Of a stretch of 64,000 bases of DNA, positions 34,033 to 43,489 are shown piece by piece. The notes beneath the pieces are model-generated. The model was not told where the DNA came from, ran no database searches, and worked only from the letters and a program-made list of their open reading frames with translations. Made by a program: the position numbers and the translations under genes. The DNA is taken from assembly GCF_026642255.1 (NCBI RefSeq), contig NZ_CP113264.1:1550001-1614000 (forward strand). The letters are read 5' to 3'. How positions within the stretch are numbered: the first letter of the stretch is position 1; every line of letters begins with the position of its first letter. Origin of the DNA: Streptomonospora nanhaiensis. Its GTDB lineage: Bacteria > Actinomycetota > Actinomycetes > Streptosporangiales > Streptosporangiaceae.

Positions 34033-34828
34033 TCTCGTGCTCGCATCTCTGGGTGTTAGGGATTGCGTTCAGCCCGCCGGGGACAGCTGCGGTGACGTAA
34101 ATGAATCTGAAATTCTTGTTAAGTCTTCTCGGGGAATGCCTTCGGTGGCGGCATGGCTGGTTCGTGGCCGTTCGGACAGTAAAGCAGATTCCTTCACGGC
34201 GGGACATGGCGAAGATTTCCGCCGATAGTGAGCGCGCGATCACCGCAGGTCATGTTCACTTGTTGGGAGATGTCTCGGAGCGTGGTCCCTCCGTGGCCGG
34301 ATGTGGTCGAGTGATCTTGCTCACCGCGAACGGTCGGAAGGGGAACACCTGTGCGGAGCCGCCCGGTTCCCGGGAGGCCGGCGGACGCCCTCCGGGACCA
34401 CTCGGAGAGGGTCGGGGGCGCGGCGCGCCGACGGAGGCCGGGTCTTCTCCCCGGGGCGGCGAGGGCCGCGCATCCGGTCGGGAGGGGGCGGCGGGCCGGT
34501 TCCGCACATGCGTCGGCCGGCCTCCGGAGCGAGGAGGGGGCCGCTCGCGCGTTCTGCGTGAACCCGGCGGGACAGGGCGCGCCCTCCGCGCGTCACCGCG
34601 CCCGCGGAGGGGCGGGCCGTTCCCGGGCACGGCCGTCACCACCGAGCCGCGCGCCCGCGGGGAGCCGCGGCTTCAGCGAATGCTCGACGCGGCCGGGGAG
34701 CACCGAGCCGTGCGCCCGCGGGGAGGCGCCGCCGGGGCGGCGGAGCTCTGGGGGGGGCACCGGCGCCGCCGACGCCCCCGGTGCGCGGTCGGCCGGGGAG
34801 CGGCCGGCCGACCGCGCTGGAAGGGCCC
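34033..34828. other. Long gap upstream of PaaK-like gene 1
   Basis: About 800 bp without a supported gene. The first 230 bp are AT-richer and presumably hold the promoter of PaaK-like gene 1. The rest is GC-rich with many long reading frames on both strands, but none has an initiation site or recognisable protein. It contains a 24-bp near-perfect direct repeat (34641-34664 and 34702-34725), and could be decayed coding sequence. Confidence 0.5.
34641..34725. repeat. 24-bp direct repeat in the gap
   Basis: 34641-34664 and 34702-34725 share 23 of 24 bases, 61 bp apart. Function unknown; possibly a remnant of local duplication. Confidence 0.6.
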
Positions 34829-36511
34829 TCAGGCGAGGCTCGGCGCGGCCCGTCCGGCGTCCTCGGACGGGCGGAGGCGGCCGCGGGCCCGGCCCAGGTG
34901 CGCGGCCAGTTCCACGCGGAGCCGGGCGTGGTCCCCGGCGTGGCCGTGGGCGGCGACGTAGCCGTCCGGGCGGATCAGGTGGTACCCCGGGGCCGAGCAC
35001 AGGCGGTGCTCCGAGGCCTGTGCGGCCGACAGCGTCACCGTCCGCACCTGCGGCCGGTCGGAGGCGAGCGCGGAGAACGGCTCCCCGGGCCGGGCCCGGG
35101 ACCGGTCCGGGGTGACGGCGAGCGTCCAGCCGGGCAGCTCCGGCCCGTCGCCGGCCCGCCCGTGCCCCGTCTCCGTGTTCCGCGGCGCGGTGACCCCCAG
35201 GGACACCGCGAGGGAGCGGGGGAGGGCGTGCCCGGTGCGGACGGCGCCCGCCAGCCGCCCGGTGAGCCGGCACAGGGACGGCCAGGCGGGGTCCTGTGTG
35301 AGCCGTGCGGGTGTGTACCGGAACCGGTATCCGGCCATGACGGGCAGGTATCCGCGCTCCATGACCGGCTCCAGGAGCCGGAAGGCCGCGTCCCGGCCCG
35401 CGGTCTGCAGGGGGTGCTGGAGCATCCACCCGCGCGTCTGGATGTCGGTGTCCCGCACGACCTGGCGCGCCACGTCCTTGCGCTCCGGGCCGTAGGTGCC
35501 GAGCAGTTCCGGAGGGGCCTCGCCCCCGACCACCGCGGCCAGTTTCCAGGCGAGGTTCTGCGCGTCCTGCATCCCGGTGTTGAGCCCCTGGCCCCCGGCG
35601 GGGCTGTGCACGTGCGCGGCGTCCCCCGCGAGGAAGACCCGGCCCCGCTGGAAGTCGTCCGCGTGCCTGCGGTGCACGCGGAACACGGACTCCCACACGG
35701 GGTCGACCAGGCGCACGCCGCCCGGCCCCTGCTCGTCGGTGATCCGCTGGAGCAGGTCGACGCCGGCCTTCTCCCCGGGCGGGAGGCTCGCGAAGAACCG
35801 GAAGACGCCGTCGGGCAGGGCGACGATCACCAGGGCGCCCTGGGGCGACTGGTAGTAGAGCGCCTCGTCGGTCGGCAGCTCCCCCTCGATGCGGCAGTCC
35901 ACGAGGGCGAACGCCGACTCGTAGGTGCTTCCGACGAAACCGGTGCCGATCTGGGCGCGCACCGCGCTGCCCGCGCCGTCCGCGCCGATGACGAAGGGCG
36001 CGTGGTAGCGCTCGACGGTCCCGTCGGAGTGTTCGAGGATCGCCGTCACCCCCTCGGTCGCGGTGATGTCGCCGGAGAAGTCCAGCCCGTCGAGGGCGAG
36101 CAGCCGCACCCCCCGTTCGATGCGTCCGCCCAGGGCGTGCAGCCGCTCGGTGAGCACGCGCTCGGTCTCGTTCTGGGGCAGGCACACGGGGGCCAGGTGC
36201 TCGGGGAAGGCGAACGAGGCCAGGGGCTCGCCGGAGGAGAAGTAGCGGAACCTCCGGATGTCGATGCCGGCGTGCCGGGTCGGCTCCAGGGCCCCCAGGT
36301 CGTCCAGCAGGTCGAGGGTGCGGGGCCAGAGCAGCAGAGCCTTGGGGAAGGGGGACGCGGTCTCGGCGCGGTCGATGAGCCGGACGCGTGTTCCTCGTCT
36401 CAGAAGCTCGCACGCGGCGGTCAGGCCGACGGGTCCGGCGCCGACGACGAGCACGTCGGCGGGCGGGGCGGCTGTGCGGGTGGAAGGTGTGTCGTCACTG
36501 GTCAACGGCAT
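34829..36511 (-). CDS. Class A FAD-dependent monooxygenase
   Basis: A 560-residue aromatic-ring-hydroxylase-type flavoprotein (PF01494). The FAD/NAD(P)H motifs are VVGAGPVGL (22-30), GADGAGS (176-182) and AGDAAH (295-300) followed by HSPAGGQGLNTGMQDAQNL. The C-terminal ~150 residues form the thioredoxin-like domain seen in polyketide and phenol hydroxylases. ATG 36511 has GGAG nine bases upstream. It is divergent from the exporter gene, with an operator-like element between, and belongs to the putative cluster, where it could oxidise the AfsA product or an aromatic unit. Confidence 0.9.
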   Translation of the reverse strand: MPLTSDDTPSTRTAAPPADVLVVGAGPVGLTAACELLRRGTRVRLIDRAETASPFPKALLLWPRTLDLLDDLGALEPTRHAGIDIRRFRYFSSGEPLASFAFPEHLAPVCLPQNETERVLTERLHALGGRIERGVRLLALDGLDFSGDITATEGVTAILEHSDGTVERYHAPFVIGADGAGSAVRAQIGTGFVGSTYESAFALVDCRIEGELPTDEALYYQSPQGALVIVALPDGVFRFFASLPPGEKAGVDLLQRITDEQGPGGVRLVDPVWESVFRVHRRHADDFQRGRVFLAGDAAHVHSPAGGQGLNTGMQDAQNLAWKLAAVVGGEAPPELLGTYGPERKDVARQVVRDTDIQTRGWMLQHPLQTAGRDAAFRLLEPVMERGYLPVMAGYRFRYTPARLTQDPAWPSLCRLTGRLAGAVRTGHALPRSLAVSLGVTAPRNTETGHGRAGDGPELPGWTLAVTPDRSRARPGEPFSALASDRPQVRTVTLSAAQASEHRLCSAPGYHLIRPDGYVAAHGHAGDHARLRVELAAHLGRARGRLRPSEDAGRAAPSLA

Positions 36512-36599
36512 CTCGGGGAGCTCCGATCGATCCTGTTGCGGTGGTACGTCCCGGGTCCGCCCACCGCGTACCCGGCCAGGTCTATAAGATTGACGATGA

Positions 36600-36616
36600 G
36601 CATAAGATACCTTATG
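36600..36616. promoter_or_regulatory. Shared cluster operator, copy 2
   Basis: GCATAAGATACCTTATG contains the palindrome CATAAG-ATAC-CTTATG (36601-36616) and matches the site at 32387-32400 in 13 of 14 bases. It lies between the divergent FAD monooxygenase and exporter genes, so it could repress both. The intergenic DNA here is strikingly AT-rich and includes TATAAGAT at 36583-36590, a possible -10 region. Confidence 0.7.
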
Positions 36617-36665
36617 TTCATCCACGAATGGATAGTCATAAGAATCCGAATCATGAGGTGTGGGA

Positions 36666-38207
36666 ATGGCGATAGACGCAACGGATCGGCCGGGCGCACA
36701 GCTCGCTCCCGCCCCGTTGACCAGAGGGCAGGCGGTGGCCACACTCGTCGCCGTCGCCCTGTCCAGCGTGATGCTGCCGCTCGCCGTCACCGCTCCGGCA
36801 GTGGCGCTCACCCAGCTCGCGGCCGACCTGAACGCCACGGTCGGCGAGGCCCAGTGGGTCCAGAACGCCTACAACGTGACCTTCGCGGCGTTCATGCTCG
36901 CCGCGGGCGGGCTCGCCGACCGGTTCGGCAGGCGCCGGGTCCTCGTCATCGGCCTCGTCGTCTTCACCGCCATGGCCACGGTGATCGGCCTCTCCTCCAA
37001 CATCGTCGTCATCGACATCGCCAGGGCGGTCCAGGGCATCGGCGCCGCGGGCATCATGACCAGCGGGTCGGCGATCCTCGCCGACTCCTTCCGCGGCGTG
37101 GCCAGGGCCAGGGCCTTCGGCCTCCTGGGCACCTCGTTCGGCTTCGGCCTGGCCATGGGCCCGTTCGTCGCCGGACTGATGGTCAACTTCGCGGACTGGC
37201 GCATGGTGTTCCTGATGAACATCGCGTTCGCCGCAGTCGTCCTGCTCCTGGTGCGCTCGATCCGGGAGTCGAGCGACCCCAACTCCACCTCGGTGGACTG
37301 GGGCGGTGTCATGACCTTCAGCACCAGCCTGTTCCTGCTCTCCCTGGCCTTCGTCCAGGGGGCCGAGGCGGGCTGGCTCAGCCTGAGCGCGATCGGTTCC
37401 GCGGTCGGGTTCGTCGTCTTCCTCGCGGCCTTCGTCCTGGTGGAGTCGCGGGTCCGGCGCCCGATGTTCGACCTCTCGCTGTTCAAGCGGCCCACGTTCG
37501 TCGTGGTGGTCTGCCAGCCCTTCACCATCACCTTCGGCTTCGTGGTCCTGCTCGTCTACCTGCCGCCCTTCTTCCAGGGCGTGGGAGGGTTCGGCGCGGC
37601 CGAGGCCGGAGCCCTGCTCCTTCCCCTGACCCTGCCCGTGCTCGCCCTGCCGATGCTGGCCGGGCAGCTGGCCGCCAGGCTCCCCCTGCGGGTCATGCTC
37701 GCCACCAGTTCCCTGCTCATCGCGGGCGGGTCCCTGTGGCTGATGACCCTCCAGCCGGGTCAGCACTGGACGGCGCTGGCCGCGCCCCTGGCGCTGTTCG
37801 GCACGGGCGTGGGAAGCGCCTTCGGCGTCATGGACAACGCCGCGCTCAGCTCCGTGGAGGTCGAGCGGGCCGGAATGGCCTCGGGCATCTTCAACACCAT
37901 GCGCATCACCGGGGAGAGCGTGGCGATCGCCGGCGCCGGATCGGTGCTGGCGACCCTCTCGCTGAGCACGCTCGACCTCTCCTTCGCCAGTCCCGAGCAG
38001 GAGCGGACCCTGGCGGGTGAGGCCACCCAGGGCCGGCTCGAGACGGCACTGGGCCAGTTCGCCGCCGGAGACCGCCAGACCGCTCTGGACGCGGTGTCGA
38101 CCAGCCTCACCTCGGCGATGCACACCACGTTCCTCGGACTGGCGCTCCTCGCCCTGGCCGGCGCGGTGGTCACCTTCCTCGTCGTCAAGGAACGCGAACT
38201 CCGCTAG
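36666..38207 (+). CDS. MFS transporter, DHA2 (14-TM) family exporter
   Basis: A 513-residue drug:proton antiporter-type exporter with about 14 membrane segments. Family motifs are the loop 2-3 GLADRFGRRRVL, WVQNAYNVTFAAFMLA, and motif C-like GTSFGFGLAMGPFVAG. ATG 36666 follows GAGG with 7-base spacing. It probably exports the product of the surrounding cluster or gives self-resistance. Divergent from the FAD monooxygenase gene; the AfsA gene follows 173 bp downstream on the same strand. Confidence 0.92.
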   Translation: MAIDATDRPGAQLAPAPLTRGQAVATLVAVALSSVMLPLAVTAPAVALTQLAADLNATVGEAQWVQNAYNVTFAAFMLAAGGLADRFGRRRVLVIGLVVFTAMATVIGLSSNIVVIDIARAVQGIGAAGIMTSGSAILADSFRGVARARAFGLLGTSFGFGLAMGPFVAGLMVNFADWRMVFLMNIAFAAVVLLLVRSIRESSDPNSTSVDWGGVMTFSTSLFLLSLAFVQGAEAGWLSLSAIGSAVGFVVFLAAFVLVESRVRRPMFDLSLFKRPTFVVVVCQPFTITFGFVVLLVYLPPFFQGVGGFGAAEAGALLLPLTLPVLALPMLAGQLAARLPLRVMLATSSLLIAGGSLWLMTLQPGQHWTALAAPLALFGTGVGSAFGVMDNAALSSVEVERAGMASGIFNTMRITGESVAIAGAGSVLATLSLSTLDLSFASPEQERTLAGEATQGRLETALGQFAAGDRQTALDAVSTSLTSAMHTTFLGLALLALAGAVVTFLVVKERELR

Positions 38208-38380
38208 CCGACCCCGGACCGCCCCCTCCGGGAGGTCCCCGCCGGACCCCGCCACCAGACCCCCGCCGGACCCCACCACCGGACCCCGCCCCGTCCGCCG
38301 ACGCTCCCCGGGAGGCACTCCCCGCTCCGCGGCCTCCCCGCCAGATCAGGTCCCCGAGCCCGAGGAATGCGAGACAGACC

Positions 38381-39478
38381 ATGCAGATGCCCGTGCGCCA
38401 CCTCCTCAACGGCGACACCGACACCGCGACAGCCCACCCGGACGGTCCGAACCTGGACTACGAGCGGACCCTCGACCGCACCGTCGTCCACCGGGAGTCG
38501 CTGGCGGAGGTCTTCGTCACCGACACCCAGCCCCTGGGCGGCGACGCCCACGCGGCCGCCGCCCAGCTCCCCCGGTCGCACGCCTACTACGGCGACCACC
38601 TTCTCCGCCCCCGCCTCCACGACCCGGTGCTGCTGCTCGAGGCGTGCCGGCAGGTGGGCCTGGCCATCGCCCACACCCACTACGGGGTCCCCTTCGACCA
38701 CAAGTTCGTGCTCACCACCCTGGGCATCAACATCACGCGCCCCGAGCGGATGGCGGTGGGGACCGCCCCGTGCGCCCTCCGGATGCTCTGCTCGGTCGAG
38801 GACAAGAGGGTCAAGGAAGGCCGCGTCGTCGGCTACGACGCCAGGTTCCGCCTGTTCGTCGACGGCACCGAGGTCGGCAACGCCGTCGTCGGCCTGCGCT
38901 TCAAGTCCCCGGCGAGCTACGGGGCGCTGCGCCTGAGCAACCGCTCGGGAGCCCCGGTCCCCTCCACGGAGACCTTCGACTTCGCCGTCACCGGGGAGGT
39001 CCCCGCCCCCTACCTCGTCGGCCGGTCCAACGGCGACAACGTGGTCCTGACCGGGCTCGCGGGGGACGGGGACGCGGTGTCGGCCTCCCTGCGCGTGCTC
39101 CCGCAGCACCCGAGCCTGTTCGACCACGCCCAGGACCACCTGCCCGGCATGGTCCTGATCGAGGCCGGGCGCCAGCTGGCCCTGAACACGCTCATGGAGG
39201 TCCAGGGGACCTCGCCCGCCAAGGCCTACCCGGCCGAGATCACCGCCACCTTCACCAGCTTCGGCGAACTGGAGCCCCGGACCGAGGTGCGGGCCCGCAC
39301 CGCTCCGGCGACCGCGGAGGAGGGCGAAGGGGTCTACTACACGCAGGGCGGGATCGTGGAGTTCATCGCGCCCACCGGCGGCCCGGAGCAGTCCCCGGCC
39401 TCCGTCGAGGTGGACGTGCTCCAGCGGGGCGCGTCGATCTGCCGGATCGACGTCGGCCTGGTCCGCCTCCCCGCATGA
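38381..39478 (+). CDS. AfsA-type butenolide / gamma-butyrolactone synthase
   Basis: A homologue of AfsA, ScbA and MmfL, which join a beta-ketoacyl-ACP to dihydroxyacetone phosphate and so start gamma-butyrolactone or furan signal biosynthesis. It has 365 residues, longer than the usual ~300, with two hotdog repeats. The first has TVVHRESLAEVFVTD (35-49) and LLEACRQ (85-91); the second has FDHAQDHLPGM (247-257) and EAGRQ (261-265). ATG 38381 is the first start; ATG 38387 is possible. The HAD phosphatase gene follows 37 bp downstream, fitting the phosphatase step of such pathways. No ArpA-type receptor gene is nearby. Confidence 0.9.
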   Translation: MQMPVRHLLNGDTDTATAHPDGPNLDYERTLDRTVVHRESLAEVFVTDTQPLGGDAHAAAAQLPRSHAYYGDHLLRPRLHDPVLLLEACRQVGLAIAHTHYGVPFDHKFVLTTLGINITRPERMAVGTAPCALRMLCSVEDKRVKEGRVVGYDARFRLFVDGTEVGNAVVGLRFKSPASYGALRLSNRSGAPVPSTETFDFAVTGEVPAPYLVGRSNGDNVVLTGLAGDGDAVSASLRVLPQHPSLFDHAQDHLPGMVLIEAGRQLALNTLMEVQGTSPAKAYPAEITATFTSFGELEPRTEVRARTAPATAEEGEGVYYTQGGIVEFIAPTGGPEQSPASVEVDVLQRGASICRIDVGLVRLPA

Positions 39479-39515
39479 CGCGGACCCCACGGACCCCCTA
39501 CAGGCAGGAGACCCC

Positions 39516-40259
39516 ATGACCACCCCGAGCGAAGAATCCGGCCCCCGGGGACGCGGCATCGCGTTCTTCGACGTGGACGAGACGCTCATCGGACCGAAGA
39601 GCATGTTCTCGTTCCTGGAGTTCCACTTCGGGCACGGCTCCAGGGAACCGGGCTCCTACGAGCGCGCCGTCGCCCACCTGCGGGCGGCGGCGGCCCGGGG
39701 AGTGCCCCGCCAGGACGTGAACCGCCTCTACTACCGCCTCATGGCGGGGGAGTCCGTCGAGGGGCTGAGAGCCGCCGGACGGAAGTGGTTCTCCGAGGCC
39801 GCGAGGGCGCCGGGCTTCTGGCACACCCCGGTGCTGGAGCGGCTGCGCCGCCACAGGGCCGGGGGCGACCTGGTCGTCCTGCTGTCGGGCTCCTTCTTCG
39901 CCTGCCTGGACCCGATCGCCGAGGCGGCCGGAGCCCATTGGGCGCTGGGCACGAGGCCCGTCGTGCGCGACGGGCTCCTGACGGGCGAGGTCCTCGTCCC
40001 GATGATCGGAGCGACGAAGGGCGTCGCGGCCAGGGCCGCCGCAGCGGTGAGGGACGTCCCCCTGTCCGACTGCACCGCCTACGGGGACCACTCCAGCGAC
40101 CTGGCGCTGCTCTCGTCCGTCGGCAGCCCGGTGGTCGTCGGCGAGGACTCCGTGCTCGCGGCGCACGCCGAGGCCCACGGGTGGGAGCGCGTCACCGCCG
40201 GCTCCGGACACCCGGTCCCCGCCTCCGGGGGAGAGGAGCCCCGGCCTTCCCGCCGGTGA
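39516..40259 (+). CDS. HAD-IB family phosphatase
   Basis: A 247-residue haloacid-dehalogenase-type hydrolase of the SerB-like group. Motif I is FFDVDETL with Asp19 and Asp21, motif II LLSGSFF, motif III lysine in GATKG, and motif IV YGDHSSDLALL. Two features fit a small-molecule phosphatase: the compact size and position 37 bp after the AfsA gene. In known AfsA-type pathways a phosphatase removes the phosphate from the butenolide or furan intermediate, and this enzyme is the natural candidate. CAGGAG precedes ATG 39516. Confidence 0.9.
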   Translation: MTTPSEESGPRGRGIAFFDVDETLIGPKSMFSFLEFHFGHGSREPGSYERAVAHLRAAAARGVPRQDVNRLYYRLMAGESVEGLRAAGRKWFSEAARAPGFWHTPVLERLRRHRAGGDLVVLLSGSFFACLDPIAEAAGAHWALGTRPVVRDGLLTGEVLVPMIGATKGVAARAAAAVRDVPLSDCTAYGDHSSDLALLSSVGSPVVVGEDSVLAAHAEAHGWERVTAGSGHPVPASGGEEPRPSRR

Positions 40260-40420
40260 ACGCGCGAAGCCCGCGGACCGCGCCCGGCGCGCGCAGTCCG
40301 CGGCAGGGGCCGGCGCCCCCTCCGGGGCCCGCGGCCCCGGGCGACTCCGGAAAGCGCCTCCGCCCGGAGCGGCGGCGGCCCCGAACCCCTCCCGCAGTCC
40401 AGCAAGAAGGAGACAGCACG

Positions 40421-41476
40421 ATGACCATCGCCATCCTCGGCACGGGCTCGTACCTGCCGGCCGAAGTGGTCGGCAACGACCCGATCGCTCAGACCGCCGG
40501 TGTCACCGACGAGTGGATCCGCCGCAAGACCGGGATCCGTGAGCGCAGGCGCGCGGCACCGGACCAGGCCACCTCCGACCTCGCGGCCGAGGCCGGCCGC
40601 CGGGCCCTGGCCCAGGCGGGCGTCCCCGCAGACCGCCTGGCCTACGTCATCGTCGCCACGTCCACCCCGGACCACCCCCAGCCCGCCACGGCGAGCATCA
40701 CCCAGCACCTGCTGGGCGCCTCCTCCGCGGCGGCGTTCGACGTCAACGCCGTGTGCAGCGGGTTCGTCTACGCGCTCTCCGTGGCCGAGCACCTGCTGCG
40801 ACCCCACGGAGAGGCCTACGCGCTGGTCATCGGCGCCGACATCTACTCCCGCATCCTCGACTACGGCGACCGCAAGACGGCGGTCCTGTTCGGCGACGGC
40901 GCGGGGGCGGTCCTCCTGGGGCCCGCCCGGGACCGCGGCGGGGTCGTCGGGACCCAGCTGCTCACGGACGGGGACCACCACCACCTGATCAAGGTCCCGG
41001 CCGGCGGGTCGCGGCTGCCCGCGTCCCCGGCGACCCTGGAGCAGGGCGAGCACTTCTTCACGATGGAGGGGCGCGGCGTGCGGGAGTACGTCACCCGGCG
41101 CCTGCCCGAGGCGATCCACCGGATGCTCGACGGGATGGGCGTGGGACGGGAGGAGATCCGCCACTTCGTGCCCCACCAGGCCAACGGCGCGATGCTCGCC
41201 GACGTCTGGCCTTCCCTGGGCCTGGACCGCGCCCGCCTCCACCTCACGGTGGAGACCCAGGGCAACACCGGGTCGGGGTCGGTGCCCGTCGCCCTCGACA
41301 CCGTGCACCGGGCGGGCCTGCTCGAACGGGACGACCTCGTCCTGCTCGCGGGGTTCGGCGGCGGCATGAGCGTGGGGCTGGCACTCGTGAGGTGGAGCCC
41401 CGTGGCCGCGCAGGCGTCCTCCGTCCTGGCTCCGGCCCGTTCCGGAGGGGCGGTCCCGGTGCACGTCCCGGCGTGA
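40421..41476 (+). CDS. KAS III (FabH-like) ketosynthase
   Basis: A 351-residue 3-oxoacyl-ACP synthase III-type enzyme. The catalytic triad is complete: Cys112 in NAVCSGF, His252 in PHQAN, and Asn282 in GNTGSGS. The N-terminus (ILGTGSYLPAEVVGN) and ITQHLLGASSAAAFDVNAVC are typical. An extra C-terminal stretch follows the core. AGAAGGAGA precedes ATG 40421. It lies 161 bp after the HAD gene on the same strand. It may supply a beta-ketoacyl substrate for AfsA, or esterify or condense the product. Confidence 0.92.
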   Translation: MTIAILGTGSYLPAEVVGNDPIAQTAGVTDEWIRRKTGIRERRRAAPDQATSDLAAEAGRRALAQAGVPADRLAYVIVATSTPDHPQPATASITQHLLGASSAAAFDVNAVCSGFVYALSVAEHLLRPHGEAYALVIGADIYSRILDYGDRKTAVLFGDGAGAVLLGPARDRGGVVGTQLLTDGDHHHLIKVPAGGSRLPASPATLEQGEHFFTMEGRGVREYVTRRLPEAIHRMLDGMGVGREEIRHFVPHQANGAMLADVWPSLGLDRARLHLTVETQGNTGSGSVPVALDTVHRAGLLERDDLVLLAGFGGGMSVGLALVRWSPVAAQASSVLAPARSGGAVPVHVPA

Positions 41477-41843
41477 CGCCGTCGCCCCCGGGGGCGGAGA
41501 CGGAGTCGTGCGACCCGCCGGTGGAGACCGGCCGGCCTTCCGCGCCCGACGGGTGCGGGAGGCCGCCGTCGTGGGCGGCCGAACCCGGGGGTCGGCCTGC
41601 GGGAACCGCGGTGGTACCGCGTCACCGCGTCGCTTCGCGCGCGGGGCCGGCGGACGCGCCCGGCACCGTCTCCGGCGGCGCGCTGTCAGGGGCGGGGGTT
41701 CCGGGACGCGGACCCCCGCCGCGTCGGCCCGCCGGGAGCTCCCGGGGAGCGGGCGGCGGACCGCTCCGACCCGGGGCCGGCGGCTCCCGCACGCCCGGCC
41801 CGCGCCGGAGGGGATGCCCAGGGGGCGCCGGCGGGGACCGGCC
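41477..41843. other. Gap between convergent KAS III and MarR genes
   Basis: About 370 bp of very GC-rich DNA with no supported gene. It contains a hairpin listed separately. Confidence 0.5.
41692..41719. terminator. Hairpin between KAS III and MarR genes
   Basis: An 8-bp perfect GC stem (41692-41699 with 41712-41719), 12-nt loop, between convergent genes. Confidence 0.4.
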
Positions 41844-42308
41844 TCACTCCTCGCCCAGGTCCGCCAGTTCGGTACGGCTCTCGGCCGAGACCTCCGCGCA
41901 CCGGCTGAGGAAGCGTACGAACTCGCCCTCCTCCTCGCGGCTGAAGGCCTCGCTCAGACGCATCTCCACCCGGATCGCGACCTCGTCCGCCTTGGCGAGC
42001 AGCTCCCGCCCGCTGGGCGAGAGCCGTGTCTCCAGGATGTGGGAGTGCAGCGGATGGGGCTTGCGCTCGATGAGTTCGCGCCTGCTCAGGGTCGCGAGCA
42101 CGGAGGACATCGTCTGGGGGGTCACCAGGCACCGGCGGGCCAGGATCGCGCCTGAGGCCCCCGGCTCCTCGGAGAGTACGAGGAGCACCGTGTACTGGGG
42201 GACCGAGAGGTTGAACTGCCGCAGAACGGCGTGCTTCGCAGAGATCAGCTCCTGCTCGGCGCGCTTCAGGTGATGACCGATCCGCTGGTCCATGGGAAGC
42301 TGGGTCAT
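41844..42308 (-). CDS. MarR family transcriptional regulator
   Basis: A 154-residue winged-helix regulator: FNLSVPQYTVLLVLSEEPGA, SGAILARRCLVTPQTMSSVL, ATLSRRELIERKPHPLHSHI and a C-terminal dimerisation helix. MarR proteins usually repress by binding AT-rich palindromes of about 16-20 bp and release on ligand. The shared cluster palindromes (32387, 36600) are of this type, so this protein is the likely cluster regulator. A weaker related sequence (GAGATACGATT, minus strand, 42315-42325) lies just upstream of its own start. ATG 42308; ATG 42293 is possible. Confidence 0.9.
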   Translation of the reverse strand: MTQLPMDQRIGHHLKRAEQELISAKHAVLRQFNLSVPQYTVLLVLSEEPGASGAILARRCLVTPQTMSSVLATLSRRELIERKPHPLHSHILETRLSPSGRELLAKADEVAIRVEMRLSEAFSREEEGEFVRFLSRCAEVSAESRTELADLGEE

Positions 42309-42419
42309 CTGGGAATCGTATCTCAGGGCGCTCGTCCCTCCGTGCTCGTCGGCCGTTCGTCAGGTCGGCGTCGGGGCGGCGCCGGGAGCGGCTCAGGGCC
42401 GCCCCCGGCTGGGGGAGGA

Positions 42420-43382
42420 TCAGTACCGCGCGCCCGCGGTGGCGTCGGCGATGGTGTCGAGTTCGGCGATGTCCTCCGGGGAGAGCACCAGGTCCGCGCC
42501 GCCGACGTTCTCGTCCAGGCGTTCGCGCCTCTTGGTCCCCGGGATGGGGACGACGGGCAGTCCCCAGCGCCCGGCCTGGGCGTGGACCCAGGCCAGGGCC
42601 ACCTGTCCCGGGGTCGCTCCGTGCGCGTCGGCCACGCGCCGCACGATGGCGAGCAGCTCCTGGTTGCGCACGGCGTTCTCGCCGGAGAAGCGCGGCTTGC
42701 CGCGGCGGAAGTCGTCGGCGGGCAGCTCGTCCACCGGGGGCAGCGCCCCGGTGAGGAAGCCCCTGCCCAGGGGGGAGTAGGGGACGAAGCCCACGCCGAG
42801 CCGCGCGCACTCGCCGATCACGGACTCCTCCACGTCGCGGCTCCAGAGCGACCACTCCGTCTGCACCGCGGCGATCGGGTGCACGGCGTGGGCGGCGCGC
42901 AGCTCGTCGGCGCTCACCTCGGACAGCCCGAGGTGGCGCACCTTGCCCTGGGCGACCAGCTCGGCCATGGCTCCGACCGTCTCCTCGACGGGGACGGAGG
43001 CGTCGCGCCGGTGCATGTAGTAGAGGTCGATCGTCTCGATGCCGAGGCGGGAGAGGCTGGCGTCGCACGCCGCGCGGACGTATTCCGGGTCCCCGCGGTG
43101 GCTGCGCGCGCCGGTGGCCCTGTCGCGGACGATCCCGAACTTGGTGGCGAGGACGACCTCCTCCCGCCGTTCCCGGACGACCTTGCCCACCAGCTCCTCG
43201 TTGGCACCGTGTCCGTACATGTCCGCGGTGTCCAGGAAGTTGAGGCCCAGGTCGAGGGCGTGGTGCAGGGTGGCGAGGGAGTCGGCCTCGTCCCCCGGTC
43301 CGTAGAACTCGCTCATCCCCATGCAGCCCAGTCCCTGGGCGGAGACGGTGGGTCCCTCGGTGGTCAGCGGAACAGTCCGCAT
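42420..43382 (-). CDS. Aldo/keto reductase
   Basis: A 320-residue NADPH-dependent reductase of the AKR family (TIM barrel). The catalytic tetrad is visible: Asp and Tyr in [11 protein letters not shown], Lys in LATKFG, and His in YYMHRRD. The NADPH-binding C-terminal part has [17 protein letters not shown] 43382 follows AGGAG with 6-base spacing; GTG 43388 overlaps it. It is preceded by the second PaaK-like gene on the same strand. It could reduce a keto or aldehyde intermediate of the cluster product, for example at the step BprA performs in A-factor synthesis, though it is not a BprA homologue. Confidence 0.92.
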   Translation of the reverse strand: MRTVPLTTEGPTVSAQGLGCMGMSEFYGPGDEADSLATLHHALDLGLNFLDTADMYGHGANEELVGKVVRERREEVVLATKFGIVRDRATGARSHRGDPEYVRAACDASLSRLGIETIDLYYMHRRDASVPVEETVGAMAELVAQGKVRHLGLSEVSADELRAAHAVHPIAAVQTEWSLWSRDVEESVIGECARLGVGFVPYSPLGRGFLTGALPPVDELPADDFRRGKPRFSGENAVRNQELLAIVRRVADAHGATPGQVALAWVHAQAGRWGLPVVPIPGTKRRERLDENVGGADLVLSPEDIAELDTIADATAGARY

Positions 43383-43489
43383 GCGCACTCCTGTGGTCGG
43401 TGCTCGTGCTCGACGCGACTCAGGGACGGTGCCACTCGGGGATACGACCGGGGTGCCGCGGACGGCGCGTGCGACCTGTCCCCCTGAAT

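Noticed and set aside
34101..34961. A 286-codon open frame on the plus strand in the gap before the FAD monooxygenase gene
   Set aside because: No ribosome-binding site, Arg/Gly/Pro-rich low-complexity translation, and overlap with the monooxygenase 3' end.
40753..42273. A long plus-strand frame over the KAS III and MarR genes
   Set aside because: It overlaps two well-supported genes and translates to Arg/Gly-rich sequence with no conserved motif.
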